Shown: positions 1 through 7,265, counted from the stretch's first letter. The stretch is 9,651 nt of DNA from Odoribacter sp. (GCA_020024465.1 JAHHTT010000071.1:1-9651), one strand, 5' to 3'. Program-made: numbers and translations. The notes: generated from the letters alone by a model not told the origin.

Positions 1-2
1 TT

Positions 3-1364
3 TCAGTACACCTTTTCAACGCTCACTCCGTCTACATACAGACCTTCACCATCTTCCGGTGTACCCGTATAGGTCCGGATTTCCATACGAAGTCTTGTCG
101 CATTGATGGGGGCGCGTACAATCTTGCCCTCAAGAGCATCGATATAGCCGTCGGTTTGATACCAATAATTGTTGGGATGCAGCTCTGCCGAGAAGCTGTT
201 CAAGGGAGTACTGCCTTGCATCCAGGTGCACCAATACCGCCATTTTATCTTTTCATTGGGGGCATAGGCAAATATTTTCAATTGATAACAACTGCCGCCT
301 TCTATGAAAATGTCCTGATACAAATAAGTCGCACCGTTTAACTGTACGGCATGGTTACCGTGATGCACCGGCAACATCACCTGCTTGATGAGTTTGCTTT
401 TCCCGCTGCCGTCTAATTTCCAGCCCATGGGGATGCCTTCTATGAATTCCTCTTCAAAATCCGGATTGTTCACCATATTATATCCGTCCCCGCTGCCTTC
501 ACAAGGTTTTTCCTGCTCGGGGGCCGGAGTTTCCCATTCTTCTTGGATGGTATCTCTATCCCATTCGACAAGTGTTGTGGTGAAATCGATAATGTTCATT
601 TCCGGCACTTCTTCGAAGGTGACATCGATACGTGTGATTTTATTGGCTACAATCTCCTGTATCTCATATTCTTCCGATACATATTTGTGAGCAGCGGAGG
701 TTAAGGTCAGCTGACTTCTTTTCGAGTTTTGTGGAGGGAATACCAAAAGCTGTGTCGTAGAGACGCCTCCTATGGCTTGTGCGGCATCTGTCTGGACGGT
801 ATGCGTTCCCTTGTCATATATGCCGGTCAGACTGATAGACTTGGGAATGTTGTTGACCTTCAATTGCAGATCCGTGAGCCATTCGGGCATATTGTGCACA
901 ACAATCAGAAGTTGGCCGACTTTGCGCTCCATCTGGAAATTGAACACATTCGTCCCTTCGGCTTTGACCTCCATTTCACACTGTCCCATAAGATGGTCTC
1001 TGCTGCCGCCTTGAGGCTGTGATTTCAATGATATGGCTTCCGGAGAGGAGTTCCTGTCATATTTCCAGTAGGACGATTCGCTGGCATTGGTGACACAGTA
1101 GCCGGTATACGTCCCGGGAAACAATTTTGCCTGATATCGGTTCTTGCTCCCTTCCTGTTGCGCGTCTTGTTTGTCCGTATATTGTTTGGATTCATCGTAA
1201 ACGAACAACTGGCAATTGGCCGGTAAACCATAGAAACCGTCCAGATGGGGCATGGACGTCTGGATTGAAACTGTCTGTTTGTCGCCGTCATAGGGCCAGG
1301 GCTCCATACTGCGGTGGCAAGAGGCAATGCATATAAGTATCCCTAAAAATAGAATCTGTCTCAT
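3..1364 (-). CDS. Surface lipoprotein: fimbrillin-assembly-like N-terminal region plus C-terminal galactose-binding-like domain
   Basis: This is a 453-residue predicted lipoprotein. The ATG at 1364 is chosen because it starts a typical signal peptide (MRQILFLGILICIASC) ending in a lipobox I-A-S-C with Cys16 as the lipidated residue. The frame stays open upstream to 1502, but that 46-residue extension is charged and would bury the signal peptide. Residues about 30-250 look like the beta-rich FimB/Mfa2 or DUF5119 type of Bacteroidales fimbrial accessory lipoproteins: 'LFVYDES' near 53, 'LFPGTYTGY' near 81, and a 'MERKVGQLLIVVHNMP' strand near 145. An acidic, Pro/Glu-rich linker (about 268-290) leads to 'NMVNNPDFEEEF..GIPMGW' (296-314) and ends in 'GLYVDGVSVEKV'. 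This is the usual signature of a CBM_4_9/galactose-binding-like jelly roll. It probably sits on the outer membrane and binds glycan or is part of a pilus tip or anchor. No fimbrillin gene is visible; partners could lie beyond the left edge. The lipoprotein call is firm, the exact family is not. Confidence 0.75.
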   Translation of the reverse strand: MRQILFLGILICIASCHRSMEPWPYDGDKQTVSIQTSMPHLDGFYGLPANCQLFVYDESKQYTDKQDAQQEGSKNRYQAKLFPGTYTGYCVTNASESSYWKYDRNSSPEAISLKSQPQGGSRDHLMGQCEMEVKAEGTNVFNFQMERKVGQLLIVVHNMPEWLTDLQLKVNNIPKSISLTGIYDKGTHTVQTDAAQAIGGVSTTQLLVFPPQNSKRSQLTLTSAAHKYVSEEYEIQEIVANKITRIDVTFEEVPEMNIIDFTTTLVEWDRDTIQEEWETPAPEQEKPCEGSGDGYNMVNNPDFEEEFIEGIPMGWKLDGSGKSKLIKQVMLPVHHGNHAVQLNGATYLYQDIFIEGGSCYQLKIFAYAPNEKIKWRYWCTWMQGSTPLNSFSAELHPNNYWYQTDGYIDALEGKIVRAPINATRLRMEIRTYTGTPEDGEGLYVDGVSVEKVY

Positions 1365-1404
1365 AAACAAATGCTCTAAAACCGTAATGAGAATATTTAC
1401 ATCG

Positions 1405-1412
1405 TAAAGATA
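1405..1412 (-). promoter_or_regulatory. Possible -7 promoter element for the minus-strand lipoprotein gene
   Basis: Read on the minus strand this is TATCTTTA, one base off the Bacteroidota -7 consensus TAnnTTTG. It lies 40 bases upstream of the ATG at 1364. No convincing TTTG -33 element is seen at the usual 19-21-base spacing, so the call is tentative. Confidence 0.3.
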
Positions 1413-1508
1413 CGGATTTTTCAATGATGGACTGTATTTTTGCTTTCTTTTTGCCTGCCGTTGATAAAAAGTAGTATTTATACCCTCCTGGGGAAAAATC
1501 AAATCTCT

Positions 1509-1516
1509 TATTTTTG
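1509..1516 (+). promoter_or_regulatory. Likely -7 promoter element for the cysteate synthase gene
   Basis: TATTTTTG matches the Bacteroidota -7 consensus TAnnTTTG exactly and ends 30 bases before the GTG start at 1547, leaving a short leader. The -33 position (around 1485-1490) has only a poor match. Together with the minus-strand element at 1405-1412 it makes 1365-1546 a small divergent promoter region. Confidence 0.45.
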
Positions 1517-1546
1517 TGAACTGAAATTTTTAAGAAAGTAAATACA

Positions 1547-2830
1547 GTGGAAAAGACTGACTATGTATTGGAATCCAGATGTTGCGGCGCTCAATTTGCC
1601 GATAAAAACTGGGAATTGGAATGTCCGAATAAGGATGGGGCTGCATTGATTTTTGCCAATTATGCAAAGAAACAACTCGAAGTGAAGGAAGAGTTGCCGG
1701 GTTTGTATAAATTTTCCGATTGGTTGCCTGTTTGTCGTATTTTGGATGGATCGGGTGCTCCGGTCACCTATAAAAGTGAAGCGTTGGCTGCACGGTTGGG
1801 ACTTTCTCGTCTGTATATTACATTCAACGGTTACTGGCCTGAGAAAGGCGCTGCTATGAACACCGGCTCATTCAAAGAATGTGAGGCATATTCTGTATGC
1901 GCGCGCTACAACGACCGTCTCGGCAAAGTGATGGTAGTCGCTTCGGCTGGAAATACGGCAAGAGCTTTCGCCCGTGTCTGTTCTGAAAATAAAATACCCC
2001 TGCTGTTATGTCTCCCCGAAGATAATCTGGATGCATTATGGTCGGCACAGCCGCTTGATTCCTGTGTGAAAGTTGTGGTTACTGCAAAGGGAAGCGATTA
2101 TTTCGATTCCATACATCTTTCCAATATCATTTGTGAAATGGATAAATTCTATCCGGAAGGAGGAGCCAAAAATGTGGCTCGCAGGGATGGAATGGGTACG
2201 ACCGTCTTGTCGGCAGTAACGGCTATCGGTCGGATTCCTGATTATTATTTCCAGGCAGTCGGTAGTGGAACGGGTGCTATTGCCGCATGGGAGGCCAATC
2301 TGCGTTTTATTGCTGACGGCCGATATGGTGACAACGTTATGAAATTAATGGTGTCACAGAACAGTCCCTTTACACTGATGTACGACTCCTGGAAAGCCGG
2401 CTCCCGCGAATTATTGCCCCTGGATGCTGCAGAAGCAAGACGTCAGGTAGAGATGATTTCGGCCAAAGTGCTGTCCAACCGCAAGCCTCCTTATTCTTTG
2501 AAAGGCGGTTTGTTTGATGCATTGACAGCTACGAAAGGTGACATGTTTGCCGTGACCAACGAAGAAGCTTTAGCCGCTGCACAGCTGTTTGAAGAAACAG
2601 AAGGCATTGACATCGAACCGGCGGCCGGTGTGGCTCTTGCATCTTTGCTGCAGGCCATTGCCGGGGGAAAAGTGGAAAAGGATGCAGTCATTATGTTGAA
2701 TATCACCGGAGGTGGTGTCCGTCGATTCAGGTCTGAGCATGAACTGTTCTATAAAAAGCCTGATTGCATATTTCCTGTTGACGCTGATCCGGAAACAGTC
2801 AAACGGATTGTTACTGAATTATTTGGGTAA
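1547..2830 (+). CDS. Cysteate synthase (PLP-dependent, threonine-synthase-related)
   Basis: This 427-residue PLP enzyme of fold type II is related to threonine synthase. Cysteate synthase replaces the phosphate of O-phospho-L-serine with sulfite to give L-cysteate. The sequence closely resembles the Methanosarcina cysteate synthase family as I remember it, across its whole length: the Cys-containing N-terminus (C12, C13, C26), 'ITYRSEALA.ELGLS'-like text near 73-87, 'FNGYWPEKGA' (93-102), 'GSFKE' with Lys110 as the likely PLP Schiff-base lysine, 'ASAGNTARAFA' (132-142), 'PEGGAKNVARRDGMGT' (203-218), and the phosphate-cradle 'GSGTG' (239-243). The start is GTG at 1547. An in-frame TGA at 1517-1519 closes the frame upstream, and the next in-frame ATG (residue 104) is far too late. 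In Bacteroidota, cysteate feeds sulfonolipid (capnine/sulfobacin) synthesis rather than coenzyme M. The acyltransferase and reductase for those steps are not in this window. A plain threonine synthase is less likely. Confidence 0.85.
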   Translation: MEKTDYVLESRCCGAQFADKNWELECPNKDGAALIFANYAKKQLEVKEELPGLYKFSDWLPVCRILDGSGAPVTYKSEALAARLGLSRLYITFNGYWPEKGAAMNTGSFKECEAYSVCARYNDRLGKVMVVASAGNTARAFARVCSENKIPLLLCLPEDNLDALWSAQPLDSCVKVVVTAKGSDYFDSIHLSNIICEMDKFYPEGGAKNVARRDGMGTTVLSAVTAIGRIPDYYFQAVGSGTGAIAAWEANLRFIADGRYGDNVMKLMVSQNSPFTLMYDSWKAGSRELLPLDAAEARRQVEMISAKVLSNRKPPYSLKGGLFDALTATKGDMFAVTNEEALAAAQLFEETEGIDIEPAAGVALASLLQAIAGGKVEKDAVIMLNITGGGVRRFRSEHELFYKKPDCIFPVDADPETVKRIVTELFG

Positions 2831-2860
2831 ATTTGTTCCCGTGCTCTGAAATATTGAATG

Positions 2861-2894
2861 GCCGGAAGCCGCTATGCGCTTTCCGGCATTTTTT
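2861..2894 (+). terminator. Rho-independent terminator after cysteate synthase
   Basis: Arms GCCGGAAGC (2861-2869) and GCTTTCCGGC (2878-2887) pair with one bulged base around a loop of about 8 bases, followed by ATTTTTT (2888-2894). It starts 30 bases after the stop codon and separates the cysteate synthase gene from the downstream block, so cysteate synthase looks monocistronic. Confidence 0.85.
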
Positions 2895-2895
2895 C

Positions 2896-2903
2896 TATCT
2901 TTG
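2896..2903 (+). promoter_or_regulatory. Likely -7 promoter element for the YihY-type gene
   Basis: TATCTTTG is a perfect match to the Bacteroidota -7 consensus. It lies directly after the terminator T-tract and 39 bases before the ATG at 2943. The -33 position falls inside the terminator hairpin and has no clear TTTG. The element favours the ATG at 2943 or 2946 over the earlier in-frame TTG at 2913, which would leave almost no leader. Confidence 0.5.
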
Positions 2904-2942
2904 TAATTCAGATTGCTCCTTACGACTGTTAATACACTCCAG

Positions 2943-4247
2943 ATGATGAGAAAGAACAAATACATGTCCGGCTTGAAAAAATATCTGATTGTAGAATTTT
3001 ATTATTCCGTTCTGCGTCAAGACTGGCGGATTTCTACATTCTTTACAGATTTATTGTTGAAAATGTTGGCAATGATTGTGGTGTCTGTCGACCGTTTTAC
3101 ACAAAATGCATCAGCGATTTCGGCCTCGGCACTGACCTTCTATTCCACACTCGCATTTATTCCGATTTTGGCGTTGATACTCGCTGTCGCCCGTGGTTTC
3201 GGAGCTTCCGGAGCTTTGGAAATGTGGATGCAGAGACATACATTTACAAATCCGGATGTAATGCAGTGGGTGATGGACGTGGCTGCCAAGGCGCTCGAAC
3301 ATACACAAAGCAACATCATCACCGGTTTGGGAATCGTTCTGTTGATCTGGTCGGCTGTCCGGATGATGTCCAATACGGAGCTGGCAATGAATCGTATTTG
3401 GGGAGTAAAAAAAGGCAGGGGAGTTGTAAAAAAATTTACCGACTATATGTCCATCCTTTTTATTGCTCCGGTATTGATTGTATTGGTTAGCAGCATCAAT
3501 GTCTTTATGACGGCAAGTCTGCAGGAATATGCTGCGAGTGAAAGTCTGCTGGGGTATGCAGGGGCGGCACTTACCGCAGTCTTGAGACTGGCTCCGTATG
3601 TATTGGTCTGGTTCCTGTTTGTTTTTTTGTATATGTTCATGCCCACGACTCCTGTCAGGTTTAAATATGCACTCCTGTCAGGCATTGTTGCCGGAACGAT
3701 TTTTCAGGTCGTACAGTGGTTCTATTTCCGTTTTCAGATAGGTGTCAGCTCCTACAATGCCATATATGGAGGGATTGCCGCCTTGCCATTGCTGTTGGTC
3801 TGGCTGCAACTGAGCTGGAGTATCGTATTATGGGGAACGGAATTGTGTTATATCATGCGCAATCGCCATTTCCTTTATCGCGGAACATTGGATGCCGGTA
3901 GAAGATGGGTGGATGACGTACACACCTCCATCAGAATGTTGCGTTTTATCTCGGAAGAATATACTCACAACAACGGGGGACCATCTCTGGCATTGATTTG
4001 CAAGCGGCTGCGGATCAGTTCCAGCAAGGCGAGGGTCGTATTGCAGGAGCTGGTTGACCGGCGTATTCTCGTCGAAGTAAAAGAGGAAGATGATGTCTTT
4101 TATTTCCCCGCTCTGGATTTTCATAAATTGTCATTGGCCGATTTGATCAATGGACTTTCCCACATGGAGGAAAACGAGGGAGAACCGTGGAAAGTACGCT
4201 TTATGGAAGCCATTAAACGAGAATTTTCCGGGGATATTTTTGCATGA
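2943..4247 (+). CDS. YihY/BrkB-family inner-membrane protein with C-terminal winged-helix domain
   Basis: A 434-residue membrane protein, counted from the ATG at 2943; a second ATG follows at 2946 and an in-frame TTG lies at 2913. About six hydrophobic segments are visible, near residues 66-84, 125-143, 169-189, 212-234, 244-262 and 278-302. Family-typical text includes 'SALTFYSTLAFIPILALIL', 'IWSAVRMMSNTELAMNRIWGV' and 'GVSSYNAIYGGIAALPLLLVWLQLSWSIVLWG'. After the last segment, residues about 325-390 look like a winged helix ('LALICKRLRISSSKARVVLQELVDRRILVEV'), as in other Bacteroidota relatives. The molecular function of the family is not settled. The old label ribonuclease BN is a known misassignment, and transport roles have been proposed. 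The stop is 41 bases before the START-like gene with no terminator between, so the two may be co-transcribed. Confidence 0.87.
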   Translation: MMRKNKYMSGLKKYLIVEFYYSVLRQDWRISTFFTDLLLKMLAMIVVSVDRFTQNASAISASALTFYSTLAFIPILALILAVARGFGASGALEMWMQRHTFTNPDVMQWVMDVAAKALEHTQSNIITGLGIVLLIWSAVRMMSNTELAMNRIWGVKKGRGVVKKFTDYMSILFIAPVLIVLVSSINVFMTASLQEYAASESLLGYAGAALTAVLRLAPYVLVWFLFVFLYMFMPTTPVRFKYALLSGIVAGTIFQVVQWFYFRFQIGVSSYNAIYGGIAALPLLLVWLQLSWSIVLWGTELCYIMRNRHFLYRGTLDAGRRWVDDVHTSIRMLRFISEEYTHNNGGPSLALICKRLRISSSKARVVLQELVDRRILVEVKEEDDVFYFPALDFHKLSLADLINGLSHMEENEGEPWKVRFMEAIKREFSGDIFA

Positions 4248-4256
4248 TATGAATTT

Positions 4257-4264
4257 TATCTTTA
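4257..4264 (+). promoter_or_regulatory. Weak -7 promoter-like element before the START-like gene
   Basis: TATCTTTA is one base off TAnnTTTG and lies 24 bases before the ATG at 4289. The nearest TTTG (4239-4242) is only 14 bases upstream, which is too close for a standard -33 element. It may be an internal promoter, or the gene may rely on read-through from the YihY-type gene. Confidence 0.25.
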
Positions 4265-4288
4265 AATTTAGGCTCAAATTTTCGTGAT

Positions 4289-4663
4289 ATGAGAAGAAAA
4301 ATAGAGCTAGAGTACATTTTTTCATCTTCTGTAAAGGTATTGTATTCCCGTCTCAGTACGCCTGCCGGCTTGTCCGAATGGTTTGCGGATGACGTATCAC
4401 AGAAAGGAGAAAAGTTCATTTTTGTATGGAATAAAGCGGAGCATCCGGCCACGCTTCTGGAGGCGAAACCCAATTCAAAAGTATATTTTGCATGGGATGA
4501 TGCGGAAGACAACGAATATTTTGGCTTTGATATCCGTGTTGAGCCGCTTACCGGAGATGTAGCCTTAATTATCACCGACTTTGTGGATGATGACGAAGAA
4601 AATGATTCTGTTGAGCTGTGGAATAAACAAATGGAGGTTCTCCATCGTAATCTCGGGGCTTGA
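4289..4663 (+). CDS. Small START-like/AHSA1-type domain protein
   Basis: A 124-residue soluble protein consistent with a single START-like (SRPBCC helix-grip) domain. The N-terminal strand 'KIELEYIFSSSVKVLYSRLSTPAGLSEWFAD' (4-34) has the pattern of AHSA1/polyketide-cyclase-like folds: strand, helix, then 'L..WF.D'. Strands follow ('KFIFVWNKAEHPATLLEAK', 'SKVYFAWD', 'VALIITDF') and then a C-terminal helix, 'SVELWNKQMEVLHRNLG'. An acidic patch (DDDEEND, 100-106) precedes that helix. There is no signal peptide, so it should be cytoplasmic. The fold commonly binds hydrophobic ligands, but no ligand can be read from the sequence. It sits 78 bases upstream of an LptF-type permease that has its own promoter. 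A link to lipid or envelope metabolism is only a guess from position. Confidence 0.78.
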   Translation: MRRKIELEYIFSSSVKVLYSRLSTPAGLSEWFADDVSQKGEKFIFVWNKAEHPATLLEAKPNSKVYFAWDDAEDNEYFGFDIRVEPLTGDVALIITDFVDDDEENDSVELWNKQMEVLHRNLGA

Positions 4664-4666
4664 TAG

Positions 4667-4696
4667 TTTGACTTTTGCCGATTAATAGTACCTTTG
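4667..4696 (+). promoter_or_regulatory. Bacteroidota-type promoter for the lptF-fmt transcript
   Basis: TTTG (4667-4670) is followed after 18 bases by TACCTTTG (4689-4696), an exact TAnnTTTG match with near-standard spacing. Transcription would start around 4702-4705, leaving a leader of about 38 bases before the ATG at 4742. The -33 element begins just 3 bases after the stop codon of the START-like gene. Confidence 0.65.
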
Positions 4697-4741
4697 CACC
4701 TGTTACGTAAGATTGGATTATTGACAGGTTATATTTGACAA

Positions 4742-6217
4742 ATGAAAAAACTGCATATATTCATGCTCAAAAGCTTCATCGGACCTTTTGCAGCAACCTT
4801 TTTCATCAGCATGTTCGTATTGGTCATGCAATTCTTGTGGCGAAGTATCGACGATCTGGTCGGCAAGGGGCTGGACGTATCGATTATTGTCGAATTCCTT
4901 TATTATGTTGCTTTGACATTGATTCCCATGGCATTGCCACTGGCTGTCTTGCTGTCATCCATCATGACCTTCGGCAGTTTGGGCGAAAATTATGAATTGA
5001 TAGCCCTGAAGTCTGCCGGTATCTCGCTCTATCGCATCATGAAGCCCCTGATTATCCTGATTGTCCTGCTTACCGGCTTGGCCTTTGTATTTTCTAACAA
5101 TGTATTGCCCTATGCCAATTTGAAATTGGGCAGTCTTTATTATGATATCCGTAAAAAAAAGCCGGAGATGTCTTTACAGGAAGGTATTTTTACGAATGAT
5201 TTGGAAGGATATAGTATAAAGGTGGACCGTATCAACAAAAACACCGGAATGATGTACGATATGTTGATATACAATCATAAATCAGGAAGCGGGAATTGTG
5301 AAGTGACGAAAGCCGACTCGGGAATGATGATCAATGATGTGAAGATCAATAAAATGAAATTGATGCTTTTTAATGGTCACAGCTATTCCGACGAAGGCAT
5401 GAAAAATCTGAACCAGAGGCGTACCTTTCCCTTCAGGCGGATAAAATTTGATAAACAGACCGTTTTGATAGAACTTCCGGAGAATGATCTGAAACGCACG
5501 GATGAAAATTCATTCAGATCTGCAGCATTGATGTTGAACCTCAAACAGCTGGATGATACGATTGCATCCATGAAGCGTTTTGTTGTGGAGCGTAAGAACA
5601 AGGACGCCCAACGGATGCTGAAATCCAATTATCACAAAAATAAAAATTCGAATGCGGCGCGGGATAGTATACTGCAGGTGGAAACAAGGGGAATGTACAG
5701 CAATCCGGACAGTCTTTATGCGACATTTGATGCTGAGGAACAGCAACGGGCGGTCAGTAATGCAGTGCTGTATGCACGGGAAGTGCGGCAGCGTATGCAG
5801 GACGATATTCATTATTATAATGCCCAGGATCTTTCTATTATCAAAAGCAAATTGGAATGGCACCGGAAATTTTCCCTGTCATTTGCCTGTTTCATTTTCT
5901 TCTTTATCGGAGCGCCTTTGGGGGCGATTATCCGCAAGGGAGGTTTGGGGATGCCTGTTGTCGTTTCCGTTGTGCTGTTTATTATCTATTATATCATTTC
6001 AATGATGGGCGAACGGTCTGCACGTGAGGCAGTGATATCTCCTGCATTCGGGATGTGGATTTCTGCCTGTATCCTGTTGCCGTTGGGGATTATATTGACT
6101 TACAAGTCTGTAACTGATTCTGAAATGATGAATACAGAAGCCTATCATAAGTTCTTGGATAAAATATCGCATTTTTTCAAGAAAAAGATAGCCGGACGAA
6201 AATGGCAGAAAAATTAA
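4742..6217 (+). CDS. LptF/LptG-family (YjgP/YjgQ) permease of the lipopolysaccharide exporter
   Basis: A 491-residue permease. In the Lpt system two such subunits work with the ATPase LptB to pull lipopolysaccharide out of the inner membrane and push it along the LptC-A-D bridge. Three N-terminal membrane segments (about 13-33, 53-75, 101-118) contain the coupling-helix text 'ELIALKSAGISLYRIM' (85-100). A long periplasmic region (about 120-372) follows, then three C-terminal segments (about 378-398, 403-421, 436-454) with 'FSLSFACFIFFFIGAPLGAIIRKGGLGMPV'. This 3+3 arrangement is diagnostic. The periplasmic part includes a charged, helix-prone stretch (about 270-370) that looks longer than in Escherichia coli LptF (about 366 residues in total). 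Only one such gene is seen here; the partner permease and LptB must be elsewhere. The ATG at 4742 gives a short basic N-terminus directly before the first membrane helix. LptF and LptG cannot be told apart with certainty. Confidence 0.9.
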   Translation: MKKLHIFMLKSFIGPFAATFFISMFVLVMQFLWRSIDDLVGKGLDVSIIVEFLYYVALTLIPMALPLAVLLSSIMTFGSLGENYELIALKSAGISLYRIMKPLIILIVLLTGLAFVFSNNVLPYANLKLGSLYYDIRKKKPEMSLQEGIFTNDLEGYSIKVDRINKNTGMMYDMLIYNHKSGSGNCEVTKADSGMMINDVKINKMKLMLFNGHSYSDEGMKNLNQRRTFPFRRIKFDKQTVLIELPENDLKRTDENSFRSAALMLNLKQLDDTIASMKRFVVERKNKDAQRMLKSNYHKNKNSNAARDSILQVETRGMYSNPDSLYATFDAEEQQRAVSNAVLYAREVRQRMQDDIHYYNAQDLSIIKSKLEWHRKFSLSFACFIFFFIGAPLGAIIRKGGLGMPVVVSVVLFIIYYIISMMGERSAREAVISPAFGMWISACILLPLGIILTYKSVTDSEMMNTEAYHKFLDKISHFFKKKIAGRKWQKN

Positions 6218-6225
6218 GAAAAGAC

Positions 6226-7191
6226 ATGACGAAAAAACAGTTGCGCATAGTATATATGGGAACACCGGATTTTGCGGTTTGCCCTTTGAAATATTTGGTG
6301 GAAAACGGTTATCAGGTGGTGGGAGTCGTGACAAATCCCGATAAGCCGGCCGGTCGCGGACAGCAGTTGCAGGAATCTGCCGTCAAGAAATATGCACGGG
6401 AGGTAGGATTGAAAATCATGCAGCCGGCAAGATTCCGGGACCCGGACTTCCTCGAAGAACTGGCTGCTTTAAAAGCCGACCTGCAGCTGGTGGTGGCCTT
6501 CAAGATGCTGCCGGAAGTGGTATGGAGTATGCCCCCGTTGGGTACGGTGAACCTGCATGCTTCTCTCTTGCCGGACTATCGGGGAGCTGCACCGATTAAT
6601 TGGGCTGTTATGAATGGAGAAAAATATTCGGGAGTATCCACTTTTCTGCTCAAACATGAAATTGATACCGGCAACATCATCTTTCAGGAAAAGGCCGATA
6701 TTTCAGACGAAATGACTGCCGGTGATTTACATGATTGCCTGATGGAAAAAGGTGCCCGGCTTTTATTGAAGACCGTTGATGCCATCGCTTCGGGCGATTA
6801 TCCGTTGATTGACCAGAACGGATTGTTGGATGGACGTATCCCCATACATGCTCCGAAGATATTCAAGGAGGATATGCGGGTTGACTGGACTTGTCCGTTG
6901 GATACAATCTACAACCGTATACGGGGATTGGCTCCTTTCCCGGCTGCCTGGTCCGGACTGGTGCATAAGGAGTCCGGACAGTCTCACACTTTTAAAATCT
7001 TCCGGACGCAGAAAATCGTCTGCTCCCACAGTCATGCTCCGGGCGAACTCTCTACCGATGGCAAAAAGACATTTGATATATATGTATCCGGTGGTATATT
7101 GCGGATATTGGAGTTGCAGCTGGCAGGTAAAAAACGTATGACCGCCGAAGATTTTCTGCGTGGATTTAAACTGGAGGACTATCATTTATAG
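6226..7191 (+). CDS. fmt: Methionyl-tRNA formyltransferase
   Basis: A 321-residue cytoplasmic enzyme that transfers the formyl group from 10-formyltetrahydrofolate to Met-tRNA(fMet) for translation initiation. It opens with 'LRIVYMGTPDFAV' and has 'PDKPAGRG' (38-45) and the catalytic region 'NLHASLLPDYRGAAPINWA'. From the ATG at 6226 the catalytic triad falls at Asn109, His111 and Asp147, the same numbers as in the Escherichia coli enzyme. That is the main reason for choosing this start over the in-frame ATG at 6202, which would add eight residues and overlap the permease gene by 16 bases. The C-terminal OB-like tRNA-binding domain begins near 208 ('HAPKIFKEDMRVDW') and ends in 'KRMTAEDFLRGF'. 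The length is normal. The 8-base gap after the permease stop implies one transcript. The purine-rich AAGAAAAG just upstream may aid initiation. Confidence 0.96.
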   Translation: MTKKQLRIVYMGTPDFAVCPLKYLVENGYQVVGVVTNPDKPAGRGQQLQESAVKKYAREVGLKIMQPARFRDPDFLEELAALKADLQLVVAFKMLPEVVWSMPPLGTVNLHASLLPDYRGAAPINWAVMNGEKYSGVSTFLLKHEIDTGNIIFQEKADISDEMTAGDLHDCLMEKGARLLLKTVDAIASGDYPLIDQNGLLDGRIPIHAPKIFKEDMRVDWTCPLDTIYNRIRGLAPFPAAWSGLVHKESGQSHTFKIFRTQKIVCSHSHAPGELSTDGKKTFDIYVSGGILRILELQLAGKKRMTAEDFLRGFKLEDYHL

Positions 7192-7226
7192 CATTACCGT
7201 CAGACGGACGTTTTTTTTTATGATAC

Positions 7227-7265
7227 AGACAGTTCCCGACACACGGCCGGGGACTGTCTTTTTTT
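7227..7265 (+). terminator. Strong Rho-independent terminator after fmt
   Basis: Arms AGACAGTTCCC (7227-7237) and GGGGACTGTCT (7249-7259) form an 11-bp stem with one wobble pair around an 11-base loop, followed by a T-tract at 7259-7265. A nine-T run at 7211-7219 follows a very small stem (CGTC/GACG) and could act as a weak first terminator. Confidence 0.88.

Noticed and set aside
1365..1502. N-terminal extension of the minus-strand lipoprotein to a start at 1502.
   Set aside because: It would put 46 mostly polar and charged residues before a textbook lipoprotein signal peptide, and it would run through the likely promoter region.
1547..2830. Plain threonine synthase (thrC) for the PLP enzyme.
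   Set aside because: The fold and PLP motifs are shared, but the diagnostic stretches follow the cysteate synthase family as I recall it from Methanosarcina. No other threonine-pathway gene is adjacent.
2943..4247. Ribonuclease BN label for the YihY-type protein.
   Set aside because: The protein is a multi-pass membrane protein without nuclease motifs. True RNase BN is the unrelated RNase Z-type metallo-enzyme, so the old name is a misassignment.
6202..6225. Upstream ATG at 6202 as the fmt start, overlapping the permease gene by 16 bases.
   Set aside because: Starting at 6226 places the catalytic Asn, His and Asp at 109, 111 and 147 as in E. coli and gives the usual short N-terminus. The longer form adds an uninformative MAEKLRKD.
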